A stretch of 64,000 bases of DNA from Serratia proteamaculans (lineage in GTDB: Bacteria; Pseudomonadota; Gammaproteobacteria; Enterobacterales; Enterobacteriaceae). The DNA lies in contig NZ_SWDE01000008.1 of assembly GCF_013337185.1 (NCBI RefSeq), forward strand, positions 62,001 through 126,000, in the 5' to 3' direction. Positions 30,499 through 39,141 of the stretch are shown piece after piece (position 1 is the stretch's first letter; each line of letters opens with the position of its first letter). The translations under genes and the position numbers were made by a program. Under the pieces are notes generated by a model, which saw nothing but the letters and a program-made list of their open reading frames with translations, ran no database searches and was not told where the DNA came from.

Positions 30499-30579
30499 AC
30501 GTTCAATTTACCCCGAGCCGGCAAAAGCCAGCCAGCAGGCAATCGCAACATTGGGGCGCAAAGTGTAACCAGCTGTTTA

Positions 30580-30755
30580 TACCCGTCGCCTTTCAAGCCG
30601 CAGCGTTGTTATCTGCACTCGCTCACCCCAGTTACTTACTAAAGTAAGCGCCTGGGGATGAGCGAGTTGGTCACCTAGCTGTGCTGTACAGGGATGTACA
30701 AATGCCGCGAGCGCATGGACGCGCTAAAGCGGCCAACTTGAAATTCATAGGGTAT
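30580..30755. repeat. ERIC element with a 52-bp internal insertion
   Basis: Imperfect palindrome with ends TACCCGTCGCCTTTCAAG and AACTTGAAATTCATAGGGTA. The core TAAGCGCCTGGGGATGAGCG resembles the classic ERIC core. It matches the copy at 37989-38112 in length and almost every base up to CCTAGCTG, where 52 extra bases (TGCTGTACAGGG...AAAGCGGC) are inserted before CAACTTGAAA. It starts right after the upstream blocks of omrB and ends 5 bp from the stop codon of the 30761 gene. Confidence 0.85.
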
Positions 30756-30760
30756 ATTAC

Positions 30761-33019
30761 CTATCGGACGCTCACCTCGACCAGGCAGCTCATGGCGTTC
30801 GGCCCCTGGGTGAGCGGCGAGGTGCCGATATCCAGCGTTAATACGTTCGGATTGCCAGACTGTTCCACCTGCAGCCGCTGGCTGCCGAAGCCCGGATCAA
30901 ACCAGGCACCGGTGGCCATCACGACCACGCCCGGAGTGACGCCGTCGGTAATAGAGACGCCCGCCAGACAACTGCCACGCGCATTGCTGACCAACACCTC
31001 CGCCCCATCGGTAATAGCGCGTTTTGTCGCATCCTGCGGGTGCATATACAGCGTTTCGCGCCCGGCGGTTTTATTGCCCTGCGCCAGAGGGGCCGGATCC
31101 ATCTGACTGTGTAAACGATCGCTCGGTTGGACGGAAATCAGATGCAGCGGCCACTCTTTGGCCTGCGGCGCCCCCAGCCATTCGACCGGCGGCTGCCACT
31201 GCGGGTGCGGTGCAAAATCGGCGTAGCGGTAACCGGCGATTTTCTCGCTGAACAGCTCAATCTTGCCGCTCGGGGTTTGCAGCGGGTTGGCCTGTGGGTC
31301 AGCGCGGAAGTCGTCAAAGAACACGAATTCTTTCGCCGGTGCCGGCAGCTCGACATAGCCCTTACGCCAAAAATCTTCGAACTCGGGCCATTCCACACCG
31401 GTACCGGCCTGCGCCTGTCCGCACTGCTGATAAATAGATTCGATCCAGGCTCGTTCATCGCGATTTTCGGTGAACTGTTCGCGGTACCCGAGCCGCTCTG
31501 CCAGATCGGCAAAAATATCAAAATCATTTCGCGCCTGATGCTGCGGCGCAATGGCCTGATGCATCGCCAACACGTAGCGATCGCGCGATGAGCCGCCGAT
31601 ATCGTTACGTTCCAGTGAAGTGGTTACCGGCAGCACGATATCTGCCATTTTGGCGGCCGGAGTCCACCAGATATCCTGCACAATTACCGTATCCGGCTTC
31701 TGCCAGCCTTCCACCAGCCGGTTTAACTGCTGGTGATGATGGAACGGGTTACCACCGGCCCAATGCACCAGATGGATGTCCGGGTAATGCAGCGTCTCGC
31801 CACGGAACGGGTAGGGTTCGCCCGGTTGCAGCAACATGTCGCAAATGCGTGCCACCGGGATCGCCAACCCGCAAGGATTAGGGCCCACCGGCATCATTGG
31901 CCCTGGCGTATCCACGCGCGGGTTGCCAACGCCGTTCATGGAACCGTGTCCGAACGAGAAGCCACCGCCCGGCAGCCCGACCTGCCCGAGCATCGCCGAC
32001 AGGGCAATCATCATCCAATAGGGCTGTTCGCCACGGTGAGCTCGCTGGACGGAATAGGAACAGGTGATAAAACTGCGCACGCCGATCAATTGCTGCGCCA
32101 GCAAGCCGATGCGCGCCGCCGGGATACCGGTGATTGCACTGGCCCATTCAGGCGTTTTCGCCACGCCGTCATCGGTGCCGCGCAGATAACTCGCCAGTTG
32201 GTCATAACCGGCACAGTGGCTATAAAGAAATGCTTCGTCCTGCGCGCCCCGCCGCTGAATTTCATACGCCAGCGCCAGCATCAACGCCACATCGGTATTC
32301 GGGCGGATCGGGATCCACTCGGCATTCACAAATGCCGGGCAGTCATCCCGCATCGGGCTGATGTTGATCACCGGGGTGCCTTTCTGCACCAGCTTTTGCA
32401 GCCAGGGTTTGAGCGAGTGTTCCGCCGCGCCACCGGACGATACCTGGGCATTTTTCAGCGCCAGGCCACCAAAGGCGACAAACAGCTCACAGTGCTCAAC
32501 CACGCTCGGCCAACTGGTGACGCGCCCGGTCAATGGGGTGAAGGTACCGATCACATACGGCAGGAAAAACTGCGCTGCACCCCAGCTGTAGTTGCCTAAC
32601 TGATCAACGCCACCGCCGCCGCCGAAATAAAAGCGCCGCACCAGCGAGCGCGCATGATGCAAACGCCCGGCGGATGACCAACCATAGGAGCCGGTAAACA
32701 GGCCCGAGGGGCCGTAGCGATCGCGCACGCGGCGGTTTTCTTCCGCCACCAGATCGAGCGCCAGATCCCAGTCGACTTCAACAAAATCCTCGCGGCCACG
32801 CAGCGTGCGATCGCTGCCCTCACGCTTTTGCAGCCAGGAACGGCGTACCGCCGGCTTGCGGATCCGTTTGTCGGAATAGGCCATCGGCGCGATGGAGTCG
32901 AGCATCGGGGAAGGATCCGGATCGTCTGCGAAAGGCTCACAGCGGATAAGCCTGCCGTCTTCAACCACGGCGGTATACGCCCCCCAGTGAGCGAGTTGCG
33001 GGTAACGTTTAATCGACAT
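30761..33019 (-). CDS. Cytoplasmic molybdopterin S/N-oxide reductase, BisC/TorZ family
   Basis: 752 aa from the ATG at 33019 (MSIKRYPQLAHWGAY), preceded by TTTGAGAACC. No twin-arginine signal is seen, so a cytoplasmic enzyme like BisC is likelier than periplasmic TorZ/TorA. Molybdopterin oxidoreductase domains: F-T-G-S-Y-G-W-S-S-A-G, then G-N-Y-S-W-G-A-A-Q (the serine expected to ligand Mo in the DMSO reductase family), N-D-I-G-G-S-S-R near the centre, and a C-terminal dinucleotide-binding domain (L-H-S-Q-M-D; V-S-N-A-R-G). Likely reduces biotin or methionine sulfoxide, or another S/N-oxide. Not at this place in E. coli; it lies between omrAB and galR, divergent from galR. Confidence 0.88.
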   Translation of the reverse strand: MSIKRYPQLAHWGAYTAVVEDGRLIRCEPFADDPDPSPMLDSIAPMAYSDKRIRKPAVRRSWLQKREGSDRTLRGREDFVEVDWDLALDLVAEENRRVRDRYGPSGLFTGSYGWSSAGRLHHARSLVRRFYFGGGGGVDQLGNYSWGAAQFFLPYVIGTFTPLTGRVTSWPSVVEHCELFVAFGGLALKNAQVSSGGAAEHSLKPWLQKLVQKGTPVINISPMRDDCPAFVNAEWIPIRPNTDVALMLALAYEIQRRGAQDEAFLYSHCAGYDQLASYLRGTDDGVAKTPEWASAITGIPAARIGLLAQQLIGVRSFITCSYSVQRAHRGEQPYWMMIALSAMLGQVGLPGGGFSFGHGSMNGVGNPRVDTPGPMMPVGPNPCGLAIPVARICDMLLQPGEPYPFRGETLHYPDIHLVHWAGGNPFHHHQQLNRLVEGWQKPDTVIVQDIWWTPAAKMADIVLPVTTSLERNDIGGSSRDRYVLAMHQAIAPQHQARNDFDIFADLAERLGYREQFTENRDERAWIESIYQQCGQAQAGTGVEWPEFEDFWRKGYVELPAPAKEFVFFDDFRADPQANPLQTPSGKIELFSEKIAGYRYADFAPHPQWQPPVEWLGAPQAKEWPLHLISVQPSDRLHSQMDPAPLAQGNKTAGRETLYMHPQDATKRAITDGAEVLVSNARGSCLAGVSITDGVTPGVVVMATGAWFDPGFGSQRLQVEQSGNPNVLTLDIGTSPLTQGPNAMSCLVEVSVR

Positions 33020-33206
33020 GTGGTTCTCAAACAAAATTGGATGCACAAAAGTAACATTAGCTGCCGTGCGCCACCAAAGCACAAATGGCTCTATTACTGA
33101 GCTACCCAAGTCTAAGCACAGAATAAATCGCCCATATCTGCAACAGCCGCCACAAGTTGCGATCGCCAGCGCTTGCAGCCCCGGGTTTTTTCCGCAAGAC
33201 TGAGGA

Positions 33207-33222
33207 ATGTAAGCGATTACCC
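33207..33222. promoter_or_regulatory. GalR/GalS-type operator in front of galR
   Basis: ATGTAAGCGATTACCC matches the gal operator consensus GTGnAAnCGnTTnCAC at 10 of 12 fixed positions, with the CG centre. It ends 16 bp before the galR ATG at 33239, so autoregulation of galR is likely. The divergent start at 33019 is about 190 bp away. Confidence 0.7.
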
Positions 33223-33238
33223 AGGATGTATGACAGAT

Positions 33239-34258
33239 ATGGCTACCATAAAGGATGTTGCCAGGCTGGCGGGTGTTTCCGTGGCCACGGTATCCCGCGT
33301 AATAAACCATTCCCCGAAGGCCAGCGAAAGCTCACGCACCGCCGTGCAGGCCGCGATGGAACAACTGCAGTACCACCCAAACGCCAACGCCCGCGCGCTG
33401 GCGCAGCAATCGACCGAAACGCTGGGGCTGATTGTCTCCGACGTGTCCGATCCCTTTTTTGGCGCTATGGTCAAAGCGGTCGAACAGGTGGCCTACGCGA
33501 CCCACAATTTCTTGCTGATTGGCAACGGTTACCATGAGGCGGAAAAAGAGCGCCAGGCGATTGAACAATTGGTACGTCACCGCTGTGCCGCACTGGTGGT
33601 CCATGCCAAAAAGCTGACCGATCGCGAGTTGGGCGGCTGGATGCAGCAGATCCCGGGCATGGTGCTGATTAACCGCACGCTGCCGGGCTTTGAATCGCGC
33701 TGTGTGGCGCTGGACGACCGCTATGGCGCCTGGCTGGCGACTCGCCATCTGATTCAGCAGGGGCATCAGCGCATTGCCATCGTCTGCTCCACCCACCAAA
33801 TCTCCGACGCCGCAGACCGTCTGCAGGGTTATCTCGATGCGTTGCAGGAGCATGGCATCGCGGTAGATGAAAGGCTGATTGCCTACGGCGAGCCGGACGA
33901 AATCGGCGGTGAACAAGCGATGACCGAGTTGCTCGGGCGCGGCAAAAACTTCACCGCAGTGACCTGTTATAACGATTCGATGGCCGCCGGTGCGCTCTCG
34001 GTGCTGAGCGACAACAGCGTGGATGTGCCGGGCCAAATGTCGTTGATTGGCTTTGATGACGTGCTGATTTCACGCTATCTGCGCCCCCGCCTGACTACCA
34101 TCCGCTACCCGGTGGTGGCCATGGCGACCCAGGCGGCTGAACTGGCACTGGCGCTGGCCAATAACCAGCCGCTGCCGGAGATCACCAATATGTTCAGCCC
34201 GACGCTGGTACGTCGCCACTCAGTGGCCAGCATCAATAACGTGTACGAGCAGAACTAG
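33239..34258 (+). CDS. galR: Galactose operon repressor GalR
   Basis: LacI-family repressor/isorepressor of gal genes, inactivated by D-galactose. 339 aa (E. coli 343). The N-terminal helix-turn-helix MATIKDVARLAGVSVATVSR is identical to E. coli GalR and is followed by the hinge A-R-A-L-A-Q-Q. The ligand-binding core includes I-G-N-G-Y-H and N-D-S-M-A-A-G. An in-frame ATG at 33230 would add M-T-D; I prefer 33239 because it matches the family start. Its 3' end overlaps the convergent acetyltransferase by 4 bp. Confidence 0.95.
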   Translation: MATIKDVARLAGVSVATVSRVINHSPKASESSRTAVQAAMEQLQYHPNANARALAQQSTETLGLIVSDVSDPFFGAMVKAVEQVAYATHNFLLIGNGYHEAEKERQAIEQLVRHRCAALVVHAKKLTDRELGGWMQQIPGMVLINRTLPGFESRCVALDDRYGAWLATRHLIQQGHQRIAIVCSTHQISDAADRLQGYLDALQEHGIAVDERLIAYGEPDEIGGEQAMTELLGRGKNFTAVTCYNDSMAAGALSVLSDNSVDVPGQMSLIGFDDVLISRYLRPRLTTIRYPVVAMATQAAELALALANNQPLPEITNMFSPTLVRRHSVASINNVYEQN

Positions 34259-34710
34259 TTCAGTTCGCGGTGATAGAGCCGCACCGGGCGGTCAGGGTAG
34301 TCCAGCGCGTCGCCGATATAGTGCCAGCCGTGTCGTTCGTAATAGCCGCTGAAGTCACTGTAGAGATACAGCTCGTTGAAGCCGGCCTGGCGGCTGTAGT
34401 CCTGCACATGCTGCTGCAGCCGCAAACCCAGACCGCTACCGCGCTGGCTTTCATCGACATACAGCGCCGCCAGCCAGGGCGTCAGATCCTGGCGGCTGAT
34501 CAAATCGCAGCGCCATAGACCGACGGTGCCGACCAGTTTGTCCCCCTGCAAGGCGATAAAAGTGATGGGCAAATCTGCTCCACGCAGCCCACTGTCCACC
34601 ACGCTGGCGAAAAATGCCCTGCTGCTTTCACTGCCGAACGCCCGCCATAGCCAGTCGATCACCTGTTGCCGGTGCTGCGGATAGTCCGCCAGAAGCGCAA
34701 TATTAGTCAT
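34255..34710 (-). CDS. GNAT-family N-acetyltransferase
   Basis: 151 aa. The GNAT fold is recognisable: motif A region A-A-L-Y-V-D-E-S-Q-R-G-S-G-L-G-L-R-L (acetyl-CoA pyrophosphate loop, about residues 83-100) and a C-terminal L-Y-L-Y-S-D-F-S-G-Y-Y-E-R-H-G-W. The substrate is unknown. Convergent with galR (4-bp overlap) and divergent from the LacI-family gene at 34864. Not part of the E. coli galR-lysA interval. Confidence 0.88.
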   Translation of the reverse strand: MTNIALLADYPQHRQQVIDWLWRAFGSESSRAFFASVVDSGLRGADLPITFIALQGDKLVGTVGLWRCDLISRQDLTPWLAALYVDESQRGSGLGLRLQQHVQDYSRQAGFNELYLYSDFSGYYERHGWHYIGDALDYPDRPVRLYHRELN

Positions 34711-34863
34711 CCCGCCGTCCCTTTATTCTCGTTGCCTGAAAGCAGTCTACGGGCGTTTCATCACAACGCAATCACCGCGATAAAAAGCCGCGCAGCCAAG
34801 GGCTAACCCTATGCTAAACTGAGCATTATTTGCCACAGCGGATGTTGAAGGGGTAAGCCATTG

Positions 34864-35874
34864 ATGATCACCATGTTGGATGTTTCCATTCGCGCGGGGG
34901 TATCTAAAGCCACGGTTTCACGCGTGTTGAATGGCACCGGCCAGGTGAAAAAGAGCACCCGCGACGCGGTGTTCAAGGCCATGGACGATCTGGGCTACCG
35001 CCCGAATTTCCTGGCCCAATCGCTGGCGAATAAAAGCTCCAACAGCATCGGGCTGGTGGTTTCCAACTTCGATGGCCCCTACTTCGGCCGTCTGCTGCGC
35101 AAAGCCGCCAAGCTGATCGAGGCCAGCGGCAAGCATCTGATTGTTACCGACGGCCACGACACGCCGGAAGACGAGCTGCAGGCGGTGCAACTGCTGGCCG
35201 ATCGCCGCTGTGACGCCATCATCCTGTATACCCGTTTTATGTCCGAACCCACGCTGATGAAGCTGTTGGACAGCCTGCCGGTGCCGATCATGGTGATCAA
35301 CCGCGATCTTCCACAAGCCCGCGCGCGCTGTGTGTCCTTCGAACAGCAGGAAGCCGCCTTCCATGCGGTGAATTATTTGATTCAGCAAGGGCACCGCGAG
35401 ATAGCCTGTATTACCGGGCCGATTGCCACGCCGACCGCCCAGGCTCGGTTAGCCGGTTATCGGCAGGCGCTTGAGCATCACGCCATTGCCTTCGACGACG
35501 CCCGCGTAGCCTATGGTGACAGCAGCGTACAAAGCGGCCATCAGGCCGTGCGTAATTTACTGACCAAAGGTAGCGGCTTTAGTGCCCTGTTCGCCTGTAA
35601 CGACGACATGGCGGTCGGCGCAATGAAGGCATTGCACGATGCGGGCAAACGCCTGCCACAGGATGTCTCACTGTTCGGCTTTGACGACGAACCCAGCGCC
35701 GCCTATTTGCAACCGGCGCTGTCTACCGTTTATCTGCCGATCGACGTGATGATCGAAGCCGCCATCAGCCAGGCTTTCCGCCTGATTAAAGGGGAGGATA
35801 TACAGCCACTCACTCCTTTCACCGGTGAACTTCGGCTGCGGGAATCCGTGGTACCCGGCCCCTACGCCATCTGA
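34864..35874 (+). CDS. LacI-family transcriptional regulator, AscG-like
   Basis: 336 aa. Helix-turn-helix MITMLDVSIRAGVSKATVSR is close to E. coli AscG (M-T-T-M-L-E-V-A-K-R-A-G-V-S-K-A-T-V-S-R). The periplasmic-binding-like core has N-D-D-M-A-V-G-A-M-K-A-L-H-D, also AscG-like. A TTG at 34861, 7 nt after AAGGGG, could be the true start. No ascFB or other sugar genes are adjacent, so it is an orphan here, regulating elsewhere or only itself. Confidence 0.88.
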   Translation: MITMLDVSIRAGVSKATVSRVLNGTGQVKKSTRDAVFKAMDDLGYRPNFLAQSLANKSSNSIGLVVSNFDGPYFGRLLRKAAKLIEASGKHLIVTDGHDTPEDELQAVQLLADRRCDAIILYTRFMSEPTLMKLLDSLPVPIMVINRDLPQARARCVSFEQQEAAFHAVNYLIQQGHREIACITGPIATPTAQARLAGYRQALEHHAIAFDDARVAYGDSSVQSGHQAVRNLLTKGSGFSALFACNDDMAVGAMKALHDAGKRLPQDVSLFGFDDEPSAAYLQPALSTVYLPIDVMIEAAISQAFRLIKGEDIQPLTPFTGELRLRESVVPGPYAI

Positions 35875-35981
35875 CTTGTTTGGGCGCTGCCACCGATTGC
35901 GTGCCGCGCCGCATTTCCTCCGCTTCGATTTTCTTTCCCTGCCGGTTAGCTGCATATTGTTGCCACAATAGCCTTTACACT

Positions 35982-36001
35982 ATATAGCATAGGAGCTATA
36001 T
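35982..36001. promoter_or_regulatory. Inverted-repeat operator of the HigBA-type module
   Basis: ATATAGC-ATAGGA-GCTATAT, a 7-bp perfect dyad, 12 bp upstream of the toxin start codon and overlapping a probable -10 region. Placement and symmetry fit autorepression by the antitoxin at 36364. Confidence 0.6.
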
Positions 36002-36013
36002 TCGGAGCGTCGC

Positions 36014-36358
36014 ATGTGGCAGGTCGTGACCGTCGAACGATTCGACGACTGGTTTTTATCATTAAACGACGATGAGCAAAAAAGCCTGTTGGTGGGCATC
36101 TTTAAACTGCAGGAATTTGGCCCCTTGCTGGCGCGTCCGCATGCCGACACGCTGCATCACAAAGGTCAGATACAGCATCTGAAAGAATTACGCATTCAAC
36201 ATCGCGGTCGCCCGTTTCGGGTTTTCTTCGCATTCGACCCACAACGACAAGCGGTGCTACTGTGCGGCGGCGACAAAACCGGCGATAAACGCTTCTATCA
36301 GCGGCTGTTGCCCATCGCTGCCAGAGAGTTTTCACATTATTTGGCAACCCAGAGGTAA
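36014..36358 (+). CDS. HigB/RelE-type toxin (phage Gp49-like family)
   Basis: 114 aa (MWQVVTVERFDDWFLSLND). RelE-superfamily features: F-D-D-W-F near the start, L-K-E-L-R-I-Q-H-R-G-R-P-F-R-V-F-F-A-F-D in the central sheet, and G-G-D-K-T-G-D-K-R-F-Y at the C-terminus. Family members are ribosome-dependent mRNA endonucleases. It is followed 5 bp later by a helix-turn-helix antitoxin, the toxin-first order of HigBA systems. Both genes are intact. Confidence 0.88.
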   Translation: MWQVVTVERFDDWFLSLNDDEQKSLLVGIFKLQEFGPLLARPHADTLHHKGQIQHLKELRIQHRGRPFRVFFAFDPQRQAVLLCGGDKTGDKRFYQRLLPIAAREFSHYLATQR

Positions 36359-36363
36359 AGCAA

Positions 36364-36666
36364 ATGGCCAAGCCTTTAGCAAACCTGATCGATAAACTTG
36401 ACCCCGCCGTGGTTGAGGCAGCGAGACAAAAAGCGGACAAGGAAATTTTTGAGCTGCGGCTGGCGATGCTGCGGGAAGAACTGGCGGTTTCTCAGGTGGA
36501 ACTGGCGAAACGGCTGGGTATCAGCCAGCCTTCGGTCGCCAATCTGGAAAAGCGCGGCAGCGAAATCAAGCTTTCATCGCTGAAACGCTATATTGAAGCC
36601 ATGGGCGGTACCTTGTCGCTGGAAGTCCAGCTTCCCAACGGTCAGCATAGGCGAATGACGTTGTAA
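36364..36666 (+). CDS. HigA-type helix-turn-helix antitoxin
   Basis: 100 aa XRE-family protein. Helix-turn-helix at about residues 43-66 (V-S-Q-V-E-L-A-K-R-L-G-I-S-Q-P-S-V-A-N-L-E), then L-S-S-L-K-R-Y-I-E-A-M-G-G, typical of HigA/YgjM-like antitoxins. It neutralises the upstream toxin and probably represses the pair through the dyad at 35982. AAAGCAAATGG gives a weak ribosome site. The module is inserted between the AscG-like gene and lysA. Confidence 0.9.
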   Translation: MAKPLANLIDKLDPAVVEAARQKADKEIFELRLAMLREELAVSQVELAKRLGISQPSVANLEKRGSEIKLSSLKRYIEAMGGTLSLEVQLPNGQHRRMTL

Positions 36667-36669
36667 AAC

Positions 36670-36692
36670 GGGCGCAGCACCGAACTGCGCCC
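36670..36692. terminator. Bidirectional terminator, higA-like / lysA
   Basis: GGGCGCAG-caccgaa-CTGCGCCC, an 8-bp perfect stem, 3 bp after the antitoxin stop and 6 bp after the lysA stop. On the minus strand it is followed by GTTTTAC. Confidence 0.75.
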
Positions 36693-36698
36693 AAATCA

Positions 36699-37961
36699 TC
36701 AGATCAATTCCAGTGCAATCAGCTCTTCAATGGTCTGGCGGCGGCGGATCAAGCGCGCTTCGCCGTTTTCAAACAGCACTTCCGGCAGCAGCGGACGGCT
36801 GTTGTAGTTCGATGACATTGACGCGCCATAGGCACCGGTGTCATGGAACACCAGATAATCGCCGACCTGCACCGGCGGCAGTTCGCGGGTTTCAATGCCA
36901 CCACCGGCCTGTTGGGTAAAGACATCACCGGATTCGCACAGCGGCCCGGCAATCACGGTATCGCGCAGCGGCTGGTGGGCAGTATCGCGGCCATCGGCCG
37001 GCAGCAGAGAAATATGGTGGTAACTGCCGTACATCGCCGGACGCATCAAATCGTTAAAACCGGCATCCACCAGCACAAAGTGACGGCTGCCCATGTCTTT
37101 CACCGCGCGCACCTCGGCCACCAGCACCCCAGCCTCCGCCATCAGGAAGCGCCCAGGTTCAATCTCCAGGCTGACCGGATGACCCAGGTGGGCGGCAATG
37201 CGCTCACGGGCACTGTTCCACAGGCCAAAATAGTGTTCGGTATCAATCGCCTCTTCACCGTACTGATAAGGGATAGACAGGCCGCCACCGGCGGAGATGG
37301 CGCTGACATCCTGACCGAGATCGATCACCTGCTGCACCATGGCATCACACACCCGCTCCAGATGCTGGTAATCCACGCCCGAACCGATATGCATATGCAC
37401 GCCAATCAGTTTCAGGCCGTACTGTTGAATTTTCTCCACCGCCTGCGGCAAATCGGCATACCAAATGCCGTGCTTGCTGTTTTCGCCGCCGGTATTGGTT
37501 TTCTGACTGTGGCCGTGGCCAAAACCTGGGTTGATGCGCAGCCATACCGGGTGCTCAGCAGAAACCTGGCCCAGTTGCTCCAGCATGTCGACTGAACCGA
37601 CGTTAACCGGAATTTTCAATTCGCTGACGCGTGCCAGGGTCGCGTGATCCAGCACATCGGCGGTAAACACGATCTCACTTGGCTCACCACCCGGCTGGAA
37701 CCCGGCCTGCAGCGCACGCTCAATTTCCCCCAGCGACACCGAGTCCACCTTGACGCCCTGCTCACGCATCAGGCGCAGAATATGGATATTCGAGCAGGCC
37801 TTCTGGGCAAAACGGACAACATCAAAATGACGCAGTTGGCTGATGCGCTCGCTAATGATAGCGGCGTCATAGGCCCAGACCGGGCAACCAAAGCGCTCAG
37901 GCAAGGTCAACAGGTTAGCGGCATTGAGGGCAGTCGTCGTATCGTGTAAAGCACGTGGCAT
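36699..37961 (-). CDS. lysA: Diaminopimelate decarboxylase
   Basis: PLP enzyme converting meso-DAP to L-lysine, the last step of lysine synthesis. 420 aa, the same as E. coli. PLP lysine is Lys54 in F-A-Q-K-A-C-S-N-I-H; PLP-phosphate loop S-A-G-G-G-L-S-I-P; catalytic Cys in G-P-L-C-E-S-G-D. Divergent from its activator gene lysR, but an ERIC element now lies between them. Confidence 0.98.
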   Translation of the reverse strand: MPRALHDTTTALNAANLLTLPERFGCPVWAYDAAIISERISQLRHFDVVRFAQKACSNIHILRLMREQGVKVDSVSLGEIERALQAGFQPGGEPSEIVFTADVLDHATLARVSELKIPVNVGSVDMLEQLGQVSAEHPVWLRINPGFGHGHSQKTNTGGENSKHGIWYADLPQAVEKIQQYGLKLIGVHMHIGSGVDYQHLERVCDAMVQQVIDLGQDVSAISAGGGLSIPYQYGEEAIDTEHYFGLWNSARERIAAHLGHPVSLEIEPGRFLMAEAGVLVAEVRAVKDMGSRHFVLVDAGFNDLMRPAMYGSYHHISLLPADGRDTAHQPLRDTVIAGPLCESGDVFTQQAGGGIETRELPPVQVGDYLVFHDTGAYGASMSSNYNSRPLLPEVLFENGEARLIRRRQTIEELIALELI

Positions 37962-37988
37962 AGTAGTGTTCCCGAATCAAAATTTGCT

Positions 37989-38112
37989 TACCCGTCGCCT
38001 TTCAAGCCGCAGCGTTGTTACCTGCACTCGCTCACCGCAGTTACTTACTTAAGTAAGCGCCTGGGGATGAGCGAGCTGGTCGCCTAGCTGCAACTTGAAA
38101 TCCATAGGGTAT
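37989..38112. repeat. ERIC element in the lysA-lysR promoter region
   Basis: 124 bp. Terminal inverted repeats TACCCGTCGCCTTTCAAG / AACTTGAAATCCATAGGGTA; internal dyad around TTACTTACTTAAGTAAGCG; the reverse strand reads AAGTAAGTAACTGCGGTGAG, close to the ERIC consensus. It begins 27 bp from the lysA start codon and ends 105 bp from lysR. The uninterrupted counterpart of the copy at 30580. Confidence 0.85.
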
Positions 38113-38217
38113 GGTTGAATACCCCAATATTGCCGCACGCTTTCCTGGATGGAAAATATCTATTTAGCCAGAGTCTATTCATTTATGATATGGCTTTGCT
38201 GATTAAAAGAGCTGCCG

Positions 38218-39141
38218 ATGCACGCGATAACGCTACGCCAGATTGAAATCTTCTATGCGGTGATGACCACCGGCAACCTGACCGAAGCCGCCGCGCTGCT
38301 GCAAACCTCGCAGCCCACCGTCAGCCGTGAGCTGGCGCGCTTTGAGAAGCTCATCCAGCTGCAATTGTTCGAACGGGTACGCGGCCGATTATCCCCAACG
38401 GTGCAAGGCCTGCGGCTATTGGAAGAGGTGCAGCGCTCCTACTACGGTCTGGATCGTATCACCGCCGCCGCCGCCAGTATCCGCCAGTTCCAGCAGGCTC
38501 AGCTGTCGATTGCCTGCCTGCCGGTGTTCTCGCAATCACTGCTGCCCGCGGTGTGCAAACCTTTTATCGATCGCTATCCGGAAGTGAGTTTCAGCGTCAT
38601 ACCGCAGGAATCACCGCTGCTGGAAGAGTGGCTGTCAGCGCAGCGCCACGATTTGGGACTGACAGAAAATACCCTGACCCCGGCAGGGACCGAGCGCATG
38701 ACGCTGATGACTCTGAACGAGGTGTGCGTGCTACCGGCGGGGCATCCCCTGTTGGCGAAAACGGTGTTGACGCCGCAGGACTTTGCCGGACAAAACTTTA
38801 TCAGCCTGTCGAACACCGACAGCTATCGCCAACTACTGGATTCGTTGTTCAGTGAGGAAGGGGTCAACCGCCGACTGGTGATGGAAACCCACAGCGCCGC
38901 ATCGGTCTGCGCCATGGTGAAAGCGGGAGTGGGAGTGTCAATCGTTAACCCGCTGACGGCGCTCGATTACGCTGGCAGCGGTGTCCACGTGCGGCCATTC
39001 AGCGTTGAAGTGCCCTTTACCGTTAGCCTGATCCGGCCGCTGCACCGCCCATCGTCGGCGCTGGTCACGGCCTTTACTCAGCATTTGCAACAGCAGGCGC
39101 AGACACTCCCCGCCCGTCTGGCAGCGGTAATTACACGCTAG
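38218..39141 (+). CDS. lysR: LysR, transcriptional activator of lysA
   Basis: 307 aa (E. coli 311). N-terminal winged helix-turn-helix (MHAITLRQIEIFYAVMTTGN; L-Q-T-S-Q-P-T-V-S-R-E-L-A) and a C-terminal DAP-sensing domain. Activates lysA when diaminopimelate is present and represses itself, in the classic divergent arrangement kept here. The 3' end overlaps the convergent MFS gene by 11 bp. Confidence 0.94.
   Translation: MHAITLRQIEIFYAVMTTGNLTEAAALLQTSQPTVSRELARFEKLIQLQLFERVRGRLSPTVQGLRLLEEVQRSYYGLDRITAAAASIRQFQQAQLSIACLPVFSQSLLPAVCKPFIDRYPEVSFSVIPQESPLLEEWLSAQRHDLGLTENTLTPAGTERMTLMTLNEVCVLPAGHPLLAKTVLTPQDFAGQNFISLSNTDSYRQLLDSLFSEEGVNRRLVMETHSAASVCAMVKAGVGVSIVNPLTALDYAGSGVHVRPFSVEVPFTVSLIRPLHRPSSALVTAFTQHLQQQAQTLPARLAAVITR

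Noticed and set aside
31733-32599. 288-codon plus-strand open frame
   Set aside because: Antisense to the molybdopterin reductase, which has clear domain motifs.
30580-38112. ERIC copies as insertion sequences or a CRISPR array
   Set aside because: No transposase, no spacer-repeat periodicity; length, ends and core are those of ERIC.
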